A stretch of DNA of 64,000 nt from Chalara sp. BL73 (Eukaryota; Ascomycota; Leotiomycetes; Helotiales). Shown piece after piece: positions 45,704 through 57,571 of this stretch; the first letter of the stretch is position 1, and each line of letters opens with the position of its first letter. The stretch is taken from assembly GCA_918026815.1 (NCBI GenBank), contig CAKJVC010000049.1, positions 62,001 to 126,000 of the forward strand, given 5' to 3'. A program made the translations under genes and the position numbers. The notes beneath the pieces were generated by a model. It was given only the letters and a program-made list of their open reading frames with translations, was not told where the DNA came from and ran no database searches.

Positions 45704-47337
45704 TTCGGCGGTGTTGTTTTTGAGGCTCGACGGTTATGAGGCTGACGATGGCGATATGTGACTGGGCGTAGAGAATGCAGGAAAGACTAATCTGGCGGCG
45801 GGTTGTCTGCGAGGCTGCGTTCTCGTCTTGGGAACAGATTGCAAGGGGTGTTTTGCTGGAAGTGAGAGACTGCGGACGATGGGCTGTGGTTCGCGAGGCT
45901 GATTACCTTACTCGGTGTCCGGATGGGAATCCTGGAGGATGGAAGGCTCAAGCTTTCCACGTGGATATCCTGCCTGCCGTGTGGCAAGCCGTGAGTAACC
46001 GTTACACTAGGATGTAGATCGAGGTAGTATTCTGCAGTAGTTGGGCTTTTGATATCTTCAGCGCGAACGCAGTTTGATGTCGGGGCAGATATTGTAGATC
46101 GCCCAACTGCGAATCTTATGTCAATGTGCCAATTAGCCTCGGTCGAGAATTCTGTACGCTCTACCGCGCTGCCGGGTTCCGCTCCGATCTTTGATAATTT
46201 TTGGTACTACTAGCGGCCAGTATGTGACTCGTCGTTAGTGGTAGATGTGGACGAGGCTGACAGCTGCGTCTTCGATACAGTGTGTCTCGGAATTGTGGCC
46301 GGGTTTCTTTCACCAGATTCGAGGAAGATAGGGGATTTTATGGGAACGCGGATATCGCGCAGCTACAGGCTGGTCTCGATCTTAATTGTGGCGATCCCTA
46401 CGATTTGAAGATGGCGATGTTGTGCAACTTCAGGCGAAGTTGGGTCTATCCGCTATGACCTGCTTTTCCCCAGAATCTTGGTTGGTGGTGTTGGTTGGAC
46501 GACCCACGGTGCAACATCTGCAGTGTTCAATTTGGGTGCATTTTTCCTCTACACCCACAAATTCACACGTCGATAATCGATCTATCTCTCATGAATTTGA
46601 TTTCCCCCCTCATTTTCGCAATGTCTCACAGGATGCCTAAACAATTCTCTCATGGCAGCGTAGTGTATGCGTCAATCGCCCGTTACGTGGCTGGTGCCTT
46701 TGATCGCCGCCTCTTGCCACTGGATGTGGAGAGGCGTAAGACTCACCTTTATTGTCAAGTACGAGCGCTTATTAAACCGAAGTGCCCGCAGTCTTTGGTG
46801 GAGTGGCTTGTCGCTCGATATATCTCTATGCATGCTGACTTTGATCTATTCGATCTGCCTATCTACTTGCTGCCTGGCTGATGAAGAAGTCTCATCAAGT
46901 TGAGTGACTGGCCCGCCATCAATCTGTAGTAGTTTTCTATTGCATAAAACGTGCCATTGCATCCATTAATATAGCCTCCCATTCTGTGTTACTGGTCATC
47001 TGATTCATGCACATTGGAAGTACAAGCAGCAGTAGAGCAAAAGGACTAGGGTCTTTCATTTGCGGCAAGCAAATCGAATCTGCTGCAGCTGCATCGTGGT
47101 ATGCGCTGTACCAACAAACATATTTAAGGACTGATTAGGTCCGCGCTTTCCTACCCAAAACAGTTCTTGCGCCGACCCTCAAACTGAACTCCCTTTGAAT
47201 ACATCAGGTCGAGAAGGATAAACCAACTGAATTACAGTGAATTCGGCGTACTGAGGATTTTGCACATATCGACAAACATATCACTTCTGAATTGGTGCGA
47301 TATACCAACATCGCCTTCTTGTGATAGGCTACGCATC
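45704..47337. promoter_or_regulatory. divergent interval TLG1 / BCS1-like gene
   Basis: A 1.6 kb stretch holding both promoters. Rightward frames at 46386-46903 are open for up to 128 codons but have no domain-like pattern and overlap each other in different frames, so I leave them out. Confidence 0.45.
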
Positions 47338-49400
47338 ATGAGGAGCAAAATGGCGCTGGACTCAATTTTAGAGTCTGCCTTCCCTGCCACATGGCAAGCC
47401 AATTCGTCAGAGCCGGCCAACTCAACGCTTGGTGGTTTCTCTCCGGGCACGCTTCTAGAATCATTTATCCCAGGATATGGTCCTATCCAAAAATTCCTTC
47501 TATTTTCATTCGGTATCGATGTGACCGTTTTGGTGTCCATGGGAGCGGCACTCTTCCTTGGATCTCGGCTCTTCCGTTCGGTATGGAAAGCCATTTGGAG
47601 CTTGATATCTGACAACTATATGGCTGAAATCTCCATCAGCTCAACTGATGAGATACACACTCATCTGATATCATTCCTGGCTCACCAATACAAGGTCAAA
47701 TCGTCGAGGCGGCTAATGGCCGAAACTCCTTCCAAAAGCGCATGGGAAGTCGACAGCGAGGATACAGAAACTCAAACTAGTACGGTTGATGCACAAGGCA
47801 ACATCATATGGCTCAACTTCTCCAACCAAGAAGCAAAGTCGCAACCTCAATTTACTCCTGCTATAGGTTCGCACAACTTCTGGCATAGCGGCACCTATTT
47901 CCAATTACGAAGGAAAGAAGTATCTCTGTTTGACGGTTTAGGCGGTGGTGCAGGAGCTCTCAAAGATAAGGAGATTCTAACTATAACTTGTTTTGGCCGT
48001 TCTACAGAACCAATCAAGGTTCTCATGCAACATGCAAAGACTCATTACCACCAAGGCCATAAGCAGAAGACCATCATCAAACGCCCCGCGCCGAAGGATT
48101 TGCGACGCTTTGGGGGACGTGGTTCCTGGGTGAAAATTGCTGAGCGGCCATGCAGACCTATGCAGACTGTAGTATTAGATGAGGAGCGGAAGATGGATGT
48201 TTTAGCTGATATTAACGAGTACTTGAATCCTGCAACAGCGCGATGGTATGCAAATCGAGGTATCCCATATCGCCGAGGGTACCTATTCTATGGACCTCCA
48301 GGAACGGGCAAAACTGTAAGTGGCGCAATTTCTTTCTGTCAAGAAAAAGGTTAAAACCTGACTTTGCTTCCACAATTGAGGACGACATATCTAATTTTTT
48401 AGCCCTTAGTCTTGCTAAAGTACTTCAAGATTTTTAGAGTGTATTAAGCACAATGCTGACAATAAGTTAGTCCCTCACCTTTGCAATAGCAGGGGTCTTC
48501 GGTCTAGATATCCACGTAGTCTCACTCCTTGAACCCACCCTAACCGAGGAAGAACTCGGCATGCTTTTCACAAACCTCCCAGCGCGTTGCATCGTACTCT
48601 TAGAAGATATCGACACGGCAGGTCTCATCAGGGTTGACCCTAAGGCGGACCAAGAAAACAAAGACCCCAACTCCGGAAAGGTCGACGATTTCAACGTCGC
48701 TAACCTGACTAAGGCACTTAAGAAAGCGAGTGAGCTGTCTGAGGAGGAAAGGAAAAGAGGTATCTCTCTAAGCGGGCTGCTGAATATTATTGATGGTATG
48801 TCTTACTCTGTTTGCATTCTATTAAGCCTGGAAGTGTTCTAATATTGAGCAGGTGTGGCATCCCATGAAGGAAGGGTGCTAGTCATGACAACAAACCACC
48901 CGGAGAAGCTCGACGAAGCGCTTATCCGCCCCGGCCGCGTAGACCACCAAGTAGCCTTCAGCCACGCCTCGCAAACGCAAATCAAAGAGCTCTTCGAGCG
49001 AATGTACGCCAACGACCTCCCGAAAACCATCCTTCTCAACTCTTCCTCAGCCGCTAAATCTCCATTCTCCACCAAACCCCCGCTAGCCAAGTCCAAAGCC
49101 GACGGCGAGCTCACACCGCCACTCACACCTACCACGACTACGAGCTGTAGTAAGGAGAAGACGGCAGTGGGTGGAACGATGCTGAACAAGGAAATTGAGG
49201 ACGTTCAGGGAGAAGAACTGAGGAGCATAGCAAAAGCCTTTGCGAGAAAAGTGCCCGATGGGATGTTCAGCCCAGCGGAGATCCAGGGGTTCTTGCTGAA
49301 GCGGAAGAAGGATCCCAGGAAAGCGGAGGCGGAAGTGGGGAAGTGGGTGGAGGGGATGGTAGAGCAGAAGAGTAGAGGAAGCAAGCTGAGGAACGACTGA
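47338..49400 (+). CDS. BCS1-like AAA ATPase
   Basis: Member of the fungal family related to the mitochondrial chaperone Bcs1, which inserts the Rieske protein into complex III. Exons 47338-48315, 48471-48795 and 48853-49400 join in frame to 616 residues. ATG 47338 gives MRSKMALDS; an upstream extension has no ATG. A hydrophobic stretch (about residues 58-80) is the probable membrane anchor. The BCS1_N part includes KSSRRLMAETP and FWHSGTYFQLRR. The AAA domain has Walker A GYLFYGPPGTGKT (split by intron 1), Walker B CIVLLEDIDTA and MTTNHPEKLDEALIRPGRVD. A charged insertion of about 45 residues follows Walker B, and the C-terminus is basic. These insertions suggest a paralogue rather than core Bcs1. 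Confidence 0.88.
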
Positions 49401-50894
49401 CCTCCGAACCAGCCCTTTTCGAACGCTGAAATTGGTTTCGGTTAACGGGATGGACGGTATGGGAATGCTGGATAAGATAATAGTTTCTGTAATAGGATAT
49501 AGCATAGGAAAGGGGGATAGGGATTTGAGATGGGTTGCGCGAGCATACGAATAATGAGACATGAAGGACGTGGAGGGGGCTATGGAAAGAATATTAAGCG
49601 GGCATGGTGGCATGGACTAGGGGATAGCATATACACAAATTGATAGAGAAGGCATGCATATAAAGTAGTTTAACCATTAATCCCATCCCTTCCCCTCCAT
49701 ATATCTCCCGTACCTCGGGCAGCGATGCACTCGCACCGCATAACCCATCCCTATCCTCATGTTTATGTCAGATCACCTCTCATTCCAAGCCCCTATACGC
49801 TAAGGTAGGAGAAGCTCGAGAGAATCTACTTTAGTTTACGAGAACCATCGTGCATCATATTTTTCTCTCGTGGTTTGAAGACCGGGTATCTCATCTCATC
49901 TCGTCTCGTCCCATCGCATCGCATCGCATCGCAGACGGATGTCCAGGTGCCGGGAGCGGGATGTATCAGCCAGCACACGGAGAGCCTGGCGCGGGCTCTA
50001 AATCTTCAATTTGATGCCTTCCGGAGGGGGGGGGGGGGGGGGGAGGGGAGTCTCGCGCTTCGTGTTTCCGTGTTCCGTGCTCCGTGTTCATTAGTTGGAA
50101 AAGAGGTTTATGTTGCGAGGCTGAGGCGTCGCAAGGAAGTTTGAGGTAGGTGAGTAGGTGAGTTGGAGGTGGAGGTGGAGATCGGATGCCTTGGGAACGA
50201 AATGGCTGTACGGCCGTGTTGTTGTTATCCGCGGCGGTGGGGTGTATTTCGTGGTTCTTGTGGCCTGAGCTGTTGCGTTGGGGTTAGGCGGGAGGTTGTG
50301 TTAGGAGACCGATGTATATGTATATACATGTGTGTGTGAGTGCGTGCGGAATACTTCTTTGCCATGATTAGAGCGCCGCGCTCCGATTGCTTGATTCTTG
50401 CAACGGGGAAGGGAAGAGAGAACACGGTTGTTTGAGTATTGATGAGAAAAAAAGCAGAATGGCCAAGCACAATTTTTGATTCACAGCGGGGAAAAAAAAG
50501 AGGTCATACTCCAGCCCATGCTATGCTACGCTAACCTTGTAAAATGCTGCCTCCCGAATGAAAGAAATAGCCCGCGAATCCGGAACGCTCTCGCCGGCCA
50601 AATGGTATTTTCAAAAGCACCAAGCAAAGGGAAACTTATCTACCGTCCCCGAAAAAGCGCCTGTCGTCCATGCAAGCCGCCCGCCAATGATGTAAACTTT
50701 TCTTTTTTCAGATTAATCAATCATTAAGGTATATGGCATGAGACAAATCGCGTCTTTGTGCTGTGGTCCTGGTCGTTTCGTCGTATATCTTTGAAAAATG
50801 TCTTTGTTGCTTCCGCTATCTTGCCAATGATCAATGGTCTTCCGCGCAAACTATCGTCAGTTTGAACTGAAAATTCTTAAACAATTGAATCCTT
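49401..50894. other. convergent spacer with simple repeats
   Basis: Holds 3' UTRs of the BCS1-like gene and nmrA. CATCG-type repeats lie at about 49885-49935 and an 18-G run at 50026-50043. No gene seen. Confidence 0.5.
50026..50043 (+). repeat. homopolymer of 18 G
   Basis: An uninterrupted G run directly readable in the sequence, followed by AGGGGAG. It could form a G-quadruplex or be a length-variable site or assembly weak point. Confidence 0.85.
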
Positions 50895-52205
50895 TCAAGC
50901 CAGCCAGGTCTCTTCTTTTCGGGCGGGCGTGTCTGTTCCCCCAATTGTCAACCCTTCGCTTTCATCATCACCACTGCTCTCATCCTCCTTTTCTTTCTCG
51001 GGCACCTCTTCCTCCTCATCCATCCATTTCAGACCATTAGCCGCTTCTTCCAGCGGAAAAACCTCCTTCGCATACTCTTCTAATCCACGATAACCCTCCC
51101 ATAACGCAAATGCCTCTTCCGGACAGCTGCTTTCAAAATAATGCGTCCCAAAATAAGGCGGTTGTTTCGATGGGTCATCCTTTCCAATGGCATACAACTT
51201 CTCTAGAGCAAGAAGTTGTTCTCGGTAACCTGTTGGAATCTTGACCTTAACATCGATAGTATCCTTGTGCTTGTACCGCACTCGCCTTCCCACGCCTTTG
51301 GAAAATACCTGGCAGGCTTCTATAGGAGAGAGCATTTCATATGCGAGAGCGATTTTCTGACCCGCCCATTTCTTCTCGTCCTTGAAAAGCTGGAGTACCG
51401 CCGGCCCCACATCGTGTTCAGCATCTAGCCAGGGTAATGGTACATCGGGGTGAAACGGCGCTTCCCATACAAAACTCCCGTCTTTTTGTAGCTCCATGCA
51501 GAATAGAGGATATGGAAGGGAGGTGAAATTATTATTGTATATGCCTGTGTAGAGGAAAGTCGTCCGTGGAGCTAAGGTAGGAAGAGTGCGGATATATTGC
51601 TCAACCTCAAACTTTGCAGACCAGAGAGGAAGGCTGGGCCAGTCCTCATTTGCGAGAGAGTGGTCGGGCATGGAAGAATAGACATAATGCTTAATATCTG
51701 CCCTAGCTGCCGCATCCGCAAGTGCCTTACCTATGGCAACCTCATCTCCCCAAAATGTGGTGTTTATAAATGCCAGATCCGCACCCCTGAACAGATCCTT
51801 GATCAACGCAGTGTTGACTCCTTTCGGTCCCGACGATGGCCTAGTATATAAGTCGCCAACTATAACCTTTACATTCGGTAAGGACGAGATTTCATTGGCG
51901 ACAATGCCATCGAGATTCCGCAACTGCGCGCGCACTTTGTAGCCCACGGCAGACGCAACTCGGATGAAAGAGGCTGCTTGTCGGCCAGAGCTATTTACGA
52001 CAGCAATTGTAAGATTAGGGGTTGGCATGGGACGTTTGTAAGGGCGCTCCTCGATATGAGATAGGTAGGGGCTCTGCACGGAGAAGAGATCCGACTCGGA
52101 GATTGAAGTGCACGGCGCGTGCTTGAGCCTTCGCGGAGGTGGAGCTTCAACAGGTTGTGGTCGTGATCTGATTTCCAAAGCAGACCTCTTGGTAGCGGAG
52201 GGCAT
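50895..52205 (-). CDS. nmrA: NmrA nitrogen metabolite repression regulator
   Basis: Negative regulator that binds the GATA factor AreA/NIT2 when preferred nitrogen is present and senses NAD(P). Single exon, 436 residues. The N-terminus carries the segment SPYLSHIEERPYKRPMPTPN, which I associate with NmrA proper rather than general NmrA-like oxidoreductases. The Rossmann part reads LTIAVVNSSGRQAASFIRVA and AVGYKVRAQLRNLDG, and lacks the catalytic YxxxK of SDR enzymes. Middle blocks include YVYSSMPDHSLANEDWPSL and YTGIYNNNFTSLPYPLF. The C-terminal 50 residues are acidic (EEEEVPEKEKEDESSGDDES). Intact. Confidence 0.93.
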   Translation of the reverse strand: MPSATKRSALEIRSRPQPVEAPPPRRLKHAPCTSISESDLFSVQSPYLSHIEERPYKRPMPTPNLTIAVVNSSGRQAASFIRVASAVGYKVRAQLRNLDGIVANEISSLPNVKVIVGDLYTRPSSGPKGVNTALIKDLFRGADLAFINTTFWGDEVAIGKALADAAARADIKHYVYSSMPDHSLANEDWPSLPLWSAKFEVEQYIRTLPTLAPRTTFLYTGIYNNNFTSLPYPLFCMELQKDGSFVWEAPFHPDVPLPWLDAEHDVGPAVLQLFKDEKKWAGQKIALAYEMLSPIEACQVFSKGVGRRVRYKHKDTIDVKVKIPTGYREQLLALEKLYAIGKDDPSKQPPYFGTHYFESSCPEEAFALWEGYRGLEEYAKEVFPLEEAANGLKWMDEEEEVPEKEKEDESSGDDESEGLTIGGTDTPARKEETWLA

Positions 52206-53056
52206 GTGTTATGGTGTTTTGTGCGTGCTCCCTAGCCCTTGGCGGGGTTCGGTGCGCAGCTTGCTGATGCGAGATGGGATTTTTTTTTCTACCCCGCAGA
52301 TTCGGGTGTTTATGTGAGCTTTTGTATCCCTTTACTTTCTCCCCCTCACAATCAAGAACCCCTCGTTTCACCTAATGGGGGTTGGAGCGGGCCTTAATAA
52401 TTGAAATATTGTCCTTGACGGATGCTCGGTTCCCTGCAGAGCATATGCGGAGGCACGTCCTTAGTTTCCCTGGCCCTGAGCTTTGTGGTGCCTTTTGTAT
52501 GTAGGGTCTATCTCGCCTGGGGTGACGTTGTTGACGCCGGTTGGTTGATGATGTCGACCCAACACAGCGCCACCAATTCCAATTGAATGCCTCTCGAAGT
52601 CCTCCTACCTAATACCTTTGGTGGACACGGCGTAGTAGAGTAGACGACACGATATCCGACCGCGTCGACAGACTGCCAATCGGGGAGGTGGAAAGCCAGA
52701 AGAACGAGAAAAGAGGGGCAACCGGCTCCCTGTTTTGCGGGCGCGCAAGCGGTGAGGTATGATGATGGCACTTGCTCGGCTGAGGCCTTCGTTTGTACTT
52801 GGGAGTTTTCAAGGTCGATCTAGGCGTCCGATGATGATGGTGATAATAATAATACGATAATGATGACGGGATGGGGGCCTTGTTGCAAGAGAGGATGACC
52901 GGGAATATAATGCTCGTGTCGGAAATGTCCCCTTGTCTGACGAGGTTATGATGAGAGCCGTTTATGTAACCGGGCAAAGCTTGAATAGGGTTTTGTCGCA
53001 AACGCCAGCCAGCCCAAAGGCAAATAATCCCACTTTATGGACAAGGCGCGTCGGGG

Positions 53057-53175
53057 GTATATAATATATGTATATATGTATATGTATATATAGTATATAC
53101 AATAGACTCTGAGAATTGGCACAACAGGGTGAACAAGGAATTGCAAAAGGGAAATATAAATATATATATATAAAG
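53057..53175. repeat. TA/TATG microsatellites
   Basis: Two stretches of alternating TA with TG interruptions are directly visible, separated by about 50 bp of ordinary sequence. Confidence 0.8.
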
Positions 53176-54234
53176 GGAAACAATGAGGGAATGATATGAG
53201 AAAAAGGCGAAACGGGGGAAAATATGGGGATTTTCCAACCACGTGTGACTCTGCTGATGTCCTTTTTCGCTATTTCTTAGTTGACTCTTTTGGATTGGAC
53301 TGATTGCTAACTATGATGAAGCAAAGAAGAGGAAAACAACCTTGAAGCCCACCTCTACTGGGCGGGCGAGGCTCGAGTCAGCCCACATTATAACCTTTTT
53401 TTTCTTGCCATGAGTTGCCGTTCTATACCAAAGGAGGGTATAAATAAGAGGCGCTAGATGTTCAATAAGAAATAACCCAAGCCTAGCAAAAAGGTGTCAG
53501 GTGTGCGTGATTGAGTAACAGGATCCACGTTGGTTTGAGTTCGGTCGGGTAGTTGCACACACAATATTGGGGACCCTATTAAAAAAACCCCATCTCAAAA
53601 AAAAATAAAAAAATAAAAATAAAAAGGGCACCAACCAACAGGGAAGCAAGCAAGCATAGAATACTGTAGAAGTTGTCACATTGGGGGGAAATAAAAGGGG
53701 GAGGGGGGCCCAGCATAAGAAGCTATCCAGATGGTGTGTGGAGCAAGCATAGCAAAGAGCAGCTGGCCAGAAAAAAGGTGAGAATGAGAGAATAAGGCAG
53801 AGAGACGAAGAGAGCCCGGTGGTGTAGTCTTGATTCAATCAAATGAATGACGCTGTGGTTAGTCTCCCCTCCCTTGGCTGCTGAAGTGGCATGGGGGAGC
53901 GGAATTTGTGTAGCCTTCACCCTTCACCACTTTCACAAAGCTATAGCAATAGATCTGATAAGGAACCCTGACGAACTAGTCCATTCTTTGTACAGTATTG
54001 TAGTGTAAGTACTGGTGCGCGCTACGGAGGACTGACTGTAAACAGGACACAGACTAATAACCTTGCATCGATTCCCCTCCCACCGTCAGCGCACCAGTTC
54101 GTAACTACCGCCATCTGTTAAACCGTTGTGACCCGTGATGATGTGCTAGACCCGTGAAAGAAAGACTTCGGTCTTCGCTGGCAGGTTCATGCGGCGGATG
54201 GCCGGGTAGTGGGCTCACGCAAGGGGATTCTGTA

Positions 54235-54250
54235 GGAGGAGGAGGAGGAG
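54235..54250 (+). repeat. GGA trinucleotide repeat
   Basis: At least five consecutive GGA units read directly from the sequence, followed by GAAGAAGAG. Confidence 0.8.
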
Positions 54251-55037
54251 GAAGAAGAGTTGAGGAGAATGTACTCTAGTGGTCTTCGTGGAGCTGCTTC
54301 TCGCTCTTTTCGCTCTTTCCACCTTAATTTCTTTTACATCCTCTGGGTTATGATTTGAGGCTGATGTGGAAATGGGGCACGGTGGTGCCTGATTGCTGGC
54401 TGAGTTTACAGCGAACCACGTCGAAATGACGAGACATTTGCAACGGTGATACCAAGCATGGGAATATAAAAAGTTGCCGTATATGATAAGCCTGCCTATG
54501 CGAAGGCATCAACTTGGTTACACCGATCAAATGAAGCTCTTTTGCGAGTAGATTGCGTGCGCGAGAGAAGGGGAAGGAGAAAGGGGTTTGACGGGAAGGA
54601 AGAGGCGGCGGTCCTTTCACCAAAAATACGGCACCGCAAAATGGGCATCCAAACACTGGCCAACAACTGGCTTCCATTACGTAAGAACGTGCCTCTTTGG
54701 GCCAACTTCAGTGCCTCTTTAACAGTAGCTACCCCCGCCTATACAGATTCCTTCCATCTACCTCCATTTAGATCGCAACATCGAGGGGATTTGAACCCAA
54801 TTTCCATTTCAGATACCGACTTTTGCGCCGTACCGTAATTTCATCTCGTCATGAAGCATCCCCAAGGCACCACCACCACCATGCAAGCCATGCCGCAAGC
54901 AGAAAGCGGAAAGCAGGAATTGGGAAATAGGAAAACCACTATACGGCAGTACTGTACTATACTGCACATTTACATTATTACACTAGCATCACACATCAAC
55001 CGGCTCCCGGTTCTTTGACTCCGGGGATGCAGGGGAT

Positions 55038-55072
55038 GTCTCTCTGTCTCTCTCCCTCTCTCCCTCTCTCTC
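55038..55072 (+). repeat. TC-rich microsatellite
   Basis: CT/CCCT repeat tract read directly from the sequence. Confidence 0.8.
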
Positions 55073-55265
55073 CTGAGCTGTGGACAGACAATCTCCATGG
55101 CTCCACGTCCATCGCCCTTGCCAGCAGGCTGATTCTATATCACGCTGCCTCCTCTTACCCCTTGAACAAAGCCCATTGCGGGGAAGGACAGCGTCTCCAT
55201 AGCCCACGTGAAGCAACAGATACTTACCTTTTGGTGAGAGGCTTTGGTGGCACGCCTCCAGCTTG

Positions 55266-55283
55266 CATCATCATCATCATCAT
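55266..55283 (+). repeat. CAT trinucleotide repeat
   Basis: Six tandem CAT units read directly from the sequence. Confidence 0.8.
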
Positions 55284-56794
55284 ATCTGGGTTGACTTAAC
55301 CGTCAGGTAACGTGAACATGATTCAGTAACTTAAAAAATGGGTGTGTTGTGCTTGGCTGAACCTTGCTGGTCACCAACTAATAACCCGATCTAATATGCA
55401 CGCCTCGACGCTCTTCCGCACGCTAGAGCAATCGTCATGTCATCGAAATCCGGGGTACTTGCAGTGTTCGCAGCCTCAACCCTCCACGACGAAGCATGAT
55501 AGGTTGTCAATTACCCAATTACCATTGCAAAGCCGTCCCGACAAATGCTTTAGCCTTCGAATCTCCGCGGAAGCAACCTTCACTTCGCTGTCGCTGGAGA
55601 TACAGTTATGCTAAGCTTAAGTCAAGATGCCAGGGTTGCTGAATTGAGTATCATCGACGCTGACGAAAGTTGGGTGCCAAGCGTAATGTTACTTAGCATC
55701 ACGACAGTTCAATGGTCACGCTCATTGTCGTTGCTATTCCATCATCCTGTGTCATTTTGATGACAATGTCGCACCGATGTCTTTGTTGTCCGGGATGCTT
55801 TCGCTGAAAGGATAGATGTCCAATTAGGACTTTATAGGAATAGCGGCCGCAGATCCAAAACTCTCACAGGAATCTTCTGTTGAGGTTCTCCGAGGCTTCA
55901 ACTATTCGATAAACGAGCTTTGGAAGCGGATTCTGTGCGACCAGGAGAACCACCTGACGACATCGAGGTAGCTCACCATCCTCCAAAGTCACATGAGGAA
56001 CAACCCAACCTCCCCGCAAGGTCAGATCGCAACTATGCCCATCGAATACAAACTCGGATGGTCAATTGCCATCAAGACAATACAAAATTGAGATCTAATA
56101 TCCCAAAGGCTGCACATCAAAGCTACCCACGAGAAACAAGAAGTGAATCCAACATTAAAACTTGTTCATCCACCTTACACTTGCGGCATGACCTAGCACC
56201 AAGAACATCCCCATTCCTGAAGTCGAATCTCTCTACCCTTCTTCGCATCGCGTACCGTTTTCAACCAGAAAATTTGCATATTCGCCCATTACAGACAGAA
56301 ATCATGCAGAGGATAACCCAAGATTAACCTGTGTCTGCTCCAATATCCCATTAAGAAACCTGTTGAAACTCACGTGTCACTGCGATCAGGGTGTTAAAAA
56401 AGAGAAAAGGGTGTTTAGCTTACGTAGCTGGTAGAGGTGCCAGTAGTTCTGGTCCAAGAAAACACCTATCAGCCATGAGCTATTCTGCGGTTTGATTGAA
56501 TCTACGAAACTCTGCTTGGGAAGCTCCTGCAGAGGAAGTGTATGAATGGCCTGAAAGCCTTAGGAAGCTCAAACCCAAACAATTCATAACTCAAAGAGCG
56601 GAGTTGAATTTGATTTGGCTATTTGAATCCATGTCCTCAGTTGATTCGATCTCATGAAATAAACCACGTGATATCAACAACCAGGAAGCATGGGAACCAA
56701 GACGAGGAAGTCTAAGTCTGCGCCATTGCTAGTTTTATTATATTTAGTATATGTAGCAATATTTTACGTTACTCAGACTTTCAATCAGTTCATT

Positions 56795-57304
56795 GAATTA
56801 AGGATGATGCTAGAGATGATATATCAACAATACTTTTCCCTTTCAAGTCCACAAAGCACTGGCTACCTCCTCTAACCTTTCCGGTAGCCGCTTCCAAACG
56901 AGATCTTACCACCAACGTCCGCGGCCTCCTTTTCGAGTCCACCCGCTGCTGCTCCATCCACCCCTCCTCGCATGTCTCCATCCCCATCGCGATCCCTTCC
57001 CTTCCGCCCCTCCACCACCGCCGCCGCCGCCCCACCATCCTCAGCCATACCTCTTCTCCTCCCCCTCTCGAATCTCCAACCTCGCCTGCTCGCACCCGCT
57101 CCCCGGCCACCCCATACAAAGCAAACGGCGGCCCGACCCTTGCATCTCACAATCCCACAGCCTCCCACACCGATCATCAGGAAACTGGCAGCGGAGCTCG
57201 CAGCCCTTCCCTACCTCCAAATATGCGGCGCCTTTGTGGCGCAGATAGGGCATCCGTGGTAGCGAAGAAGACGGCGCCGAGGGATGGTGGGGAGAGAATG
57301 AGAT
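56795..57304 (+). other. possible GC-rich coding exon, unknown
   Basis: An open stretch of about 160 codons without ATG ends at TGA-free sequence and a TAA at 57302. The composition is Pro/Ser/Arg-rich (SPPPLESPTSPARTRSPAT) with an abrupt rise in GC against the AT-rich left flank. A short frame at 56690 (MGTKTRKSKSAPLLVLLYLV) could be an upstream exon, but I cannot join them with confidence. No family recognised; it may be noncoding. Confidence 0.2.
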
Positions 57305-57571
57305 AATCTCCACGTGTTATGCTCGTAGATCAGATGCGTTGTCCCGGCCTTGTGGCGCGTGCTGGTGAGTTGAGAGGGAGGATAGCGTTGCTTTGTGGGC
57401 TGGACGCGTGATCCCCATCTGGCAGGCTGACCAGCCGGGCAGGGGGTCGCCGTTGTGTTTTAGGTAGCGGGCTGGGCTGCCTGGGCTGTGAAGGTCGATG
57501 AGGAATATAAGGGTAATTTGGGACGGATATTGGTTGAGCGCGGTGGTTTCCATAGCTTAATGAGGGTGAAG

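Larger units (their letters stand above)
52206..56790. other. long repeat-rich interval without recognised gene
   Basis: 4.6 kb upstream of nmrA with no protein-like frame. It holds an AT-dinucleotide tract (about 53057-53100 and 53152-53175), A-rich tracts (53587-53625), GGA repeats (54235-54250), TC repeats (55038-55072) and CAT repeats (55266-55283). It may contain a long nmrA promoter/leader or a noncoding transcript. Nothing in the sequence proves either. Confidence 0.45.

Noticed and set aside
46386..46903. Rightward frames of 78-128 codons
   Set aside because: Three overlapping frames compete and none has conserved features or clear splice sites.
49885..49935. CATCG-type repeats considered as a CRISPR-like or terminal repeat
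   Set aside because: The units are five bases with no spacers and the genome is eukaryotic; it is a simple repeat.
55920..56327. 135-codon rightward frame
   Set aside because: The composition is ordinary for chance, it lacks an ATG at its start, and no family is recognisable.
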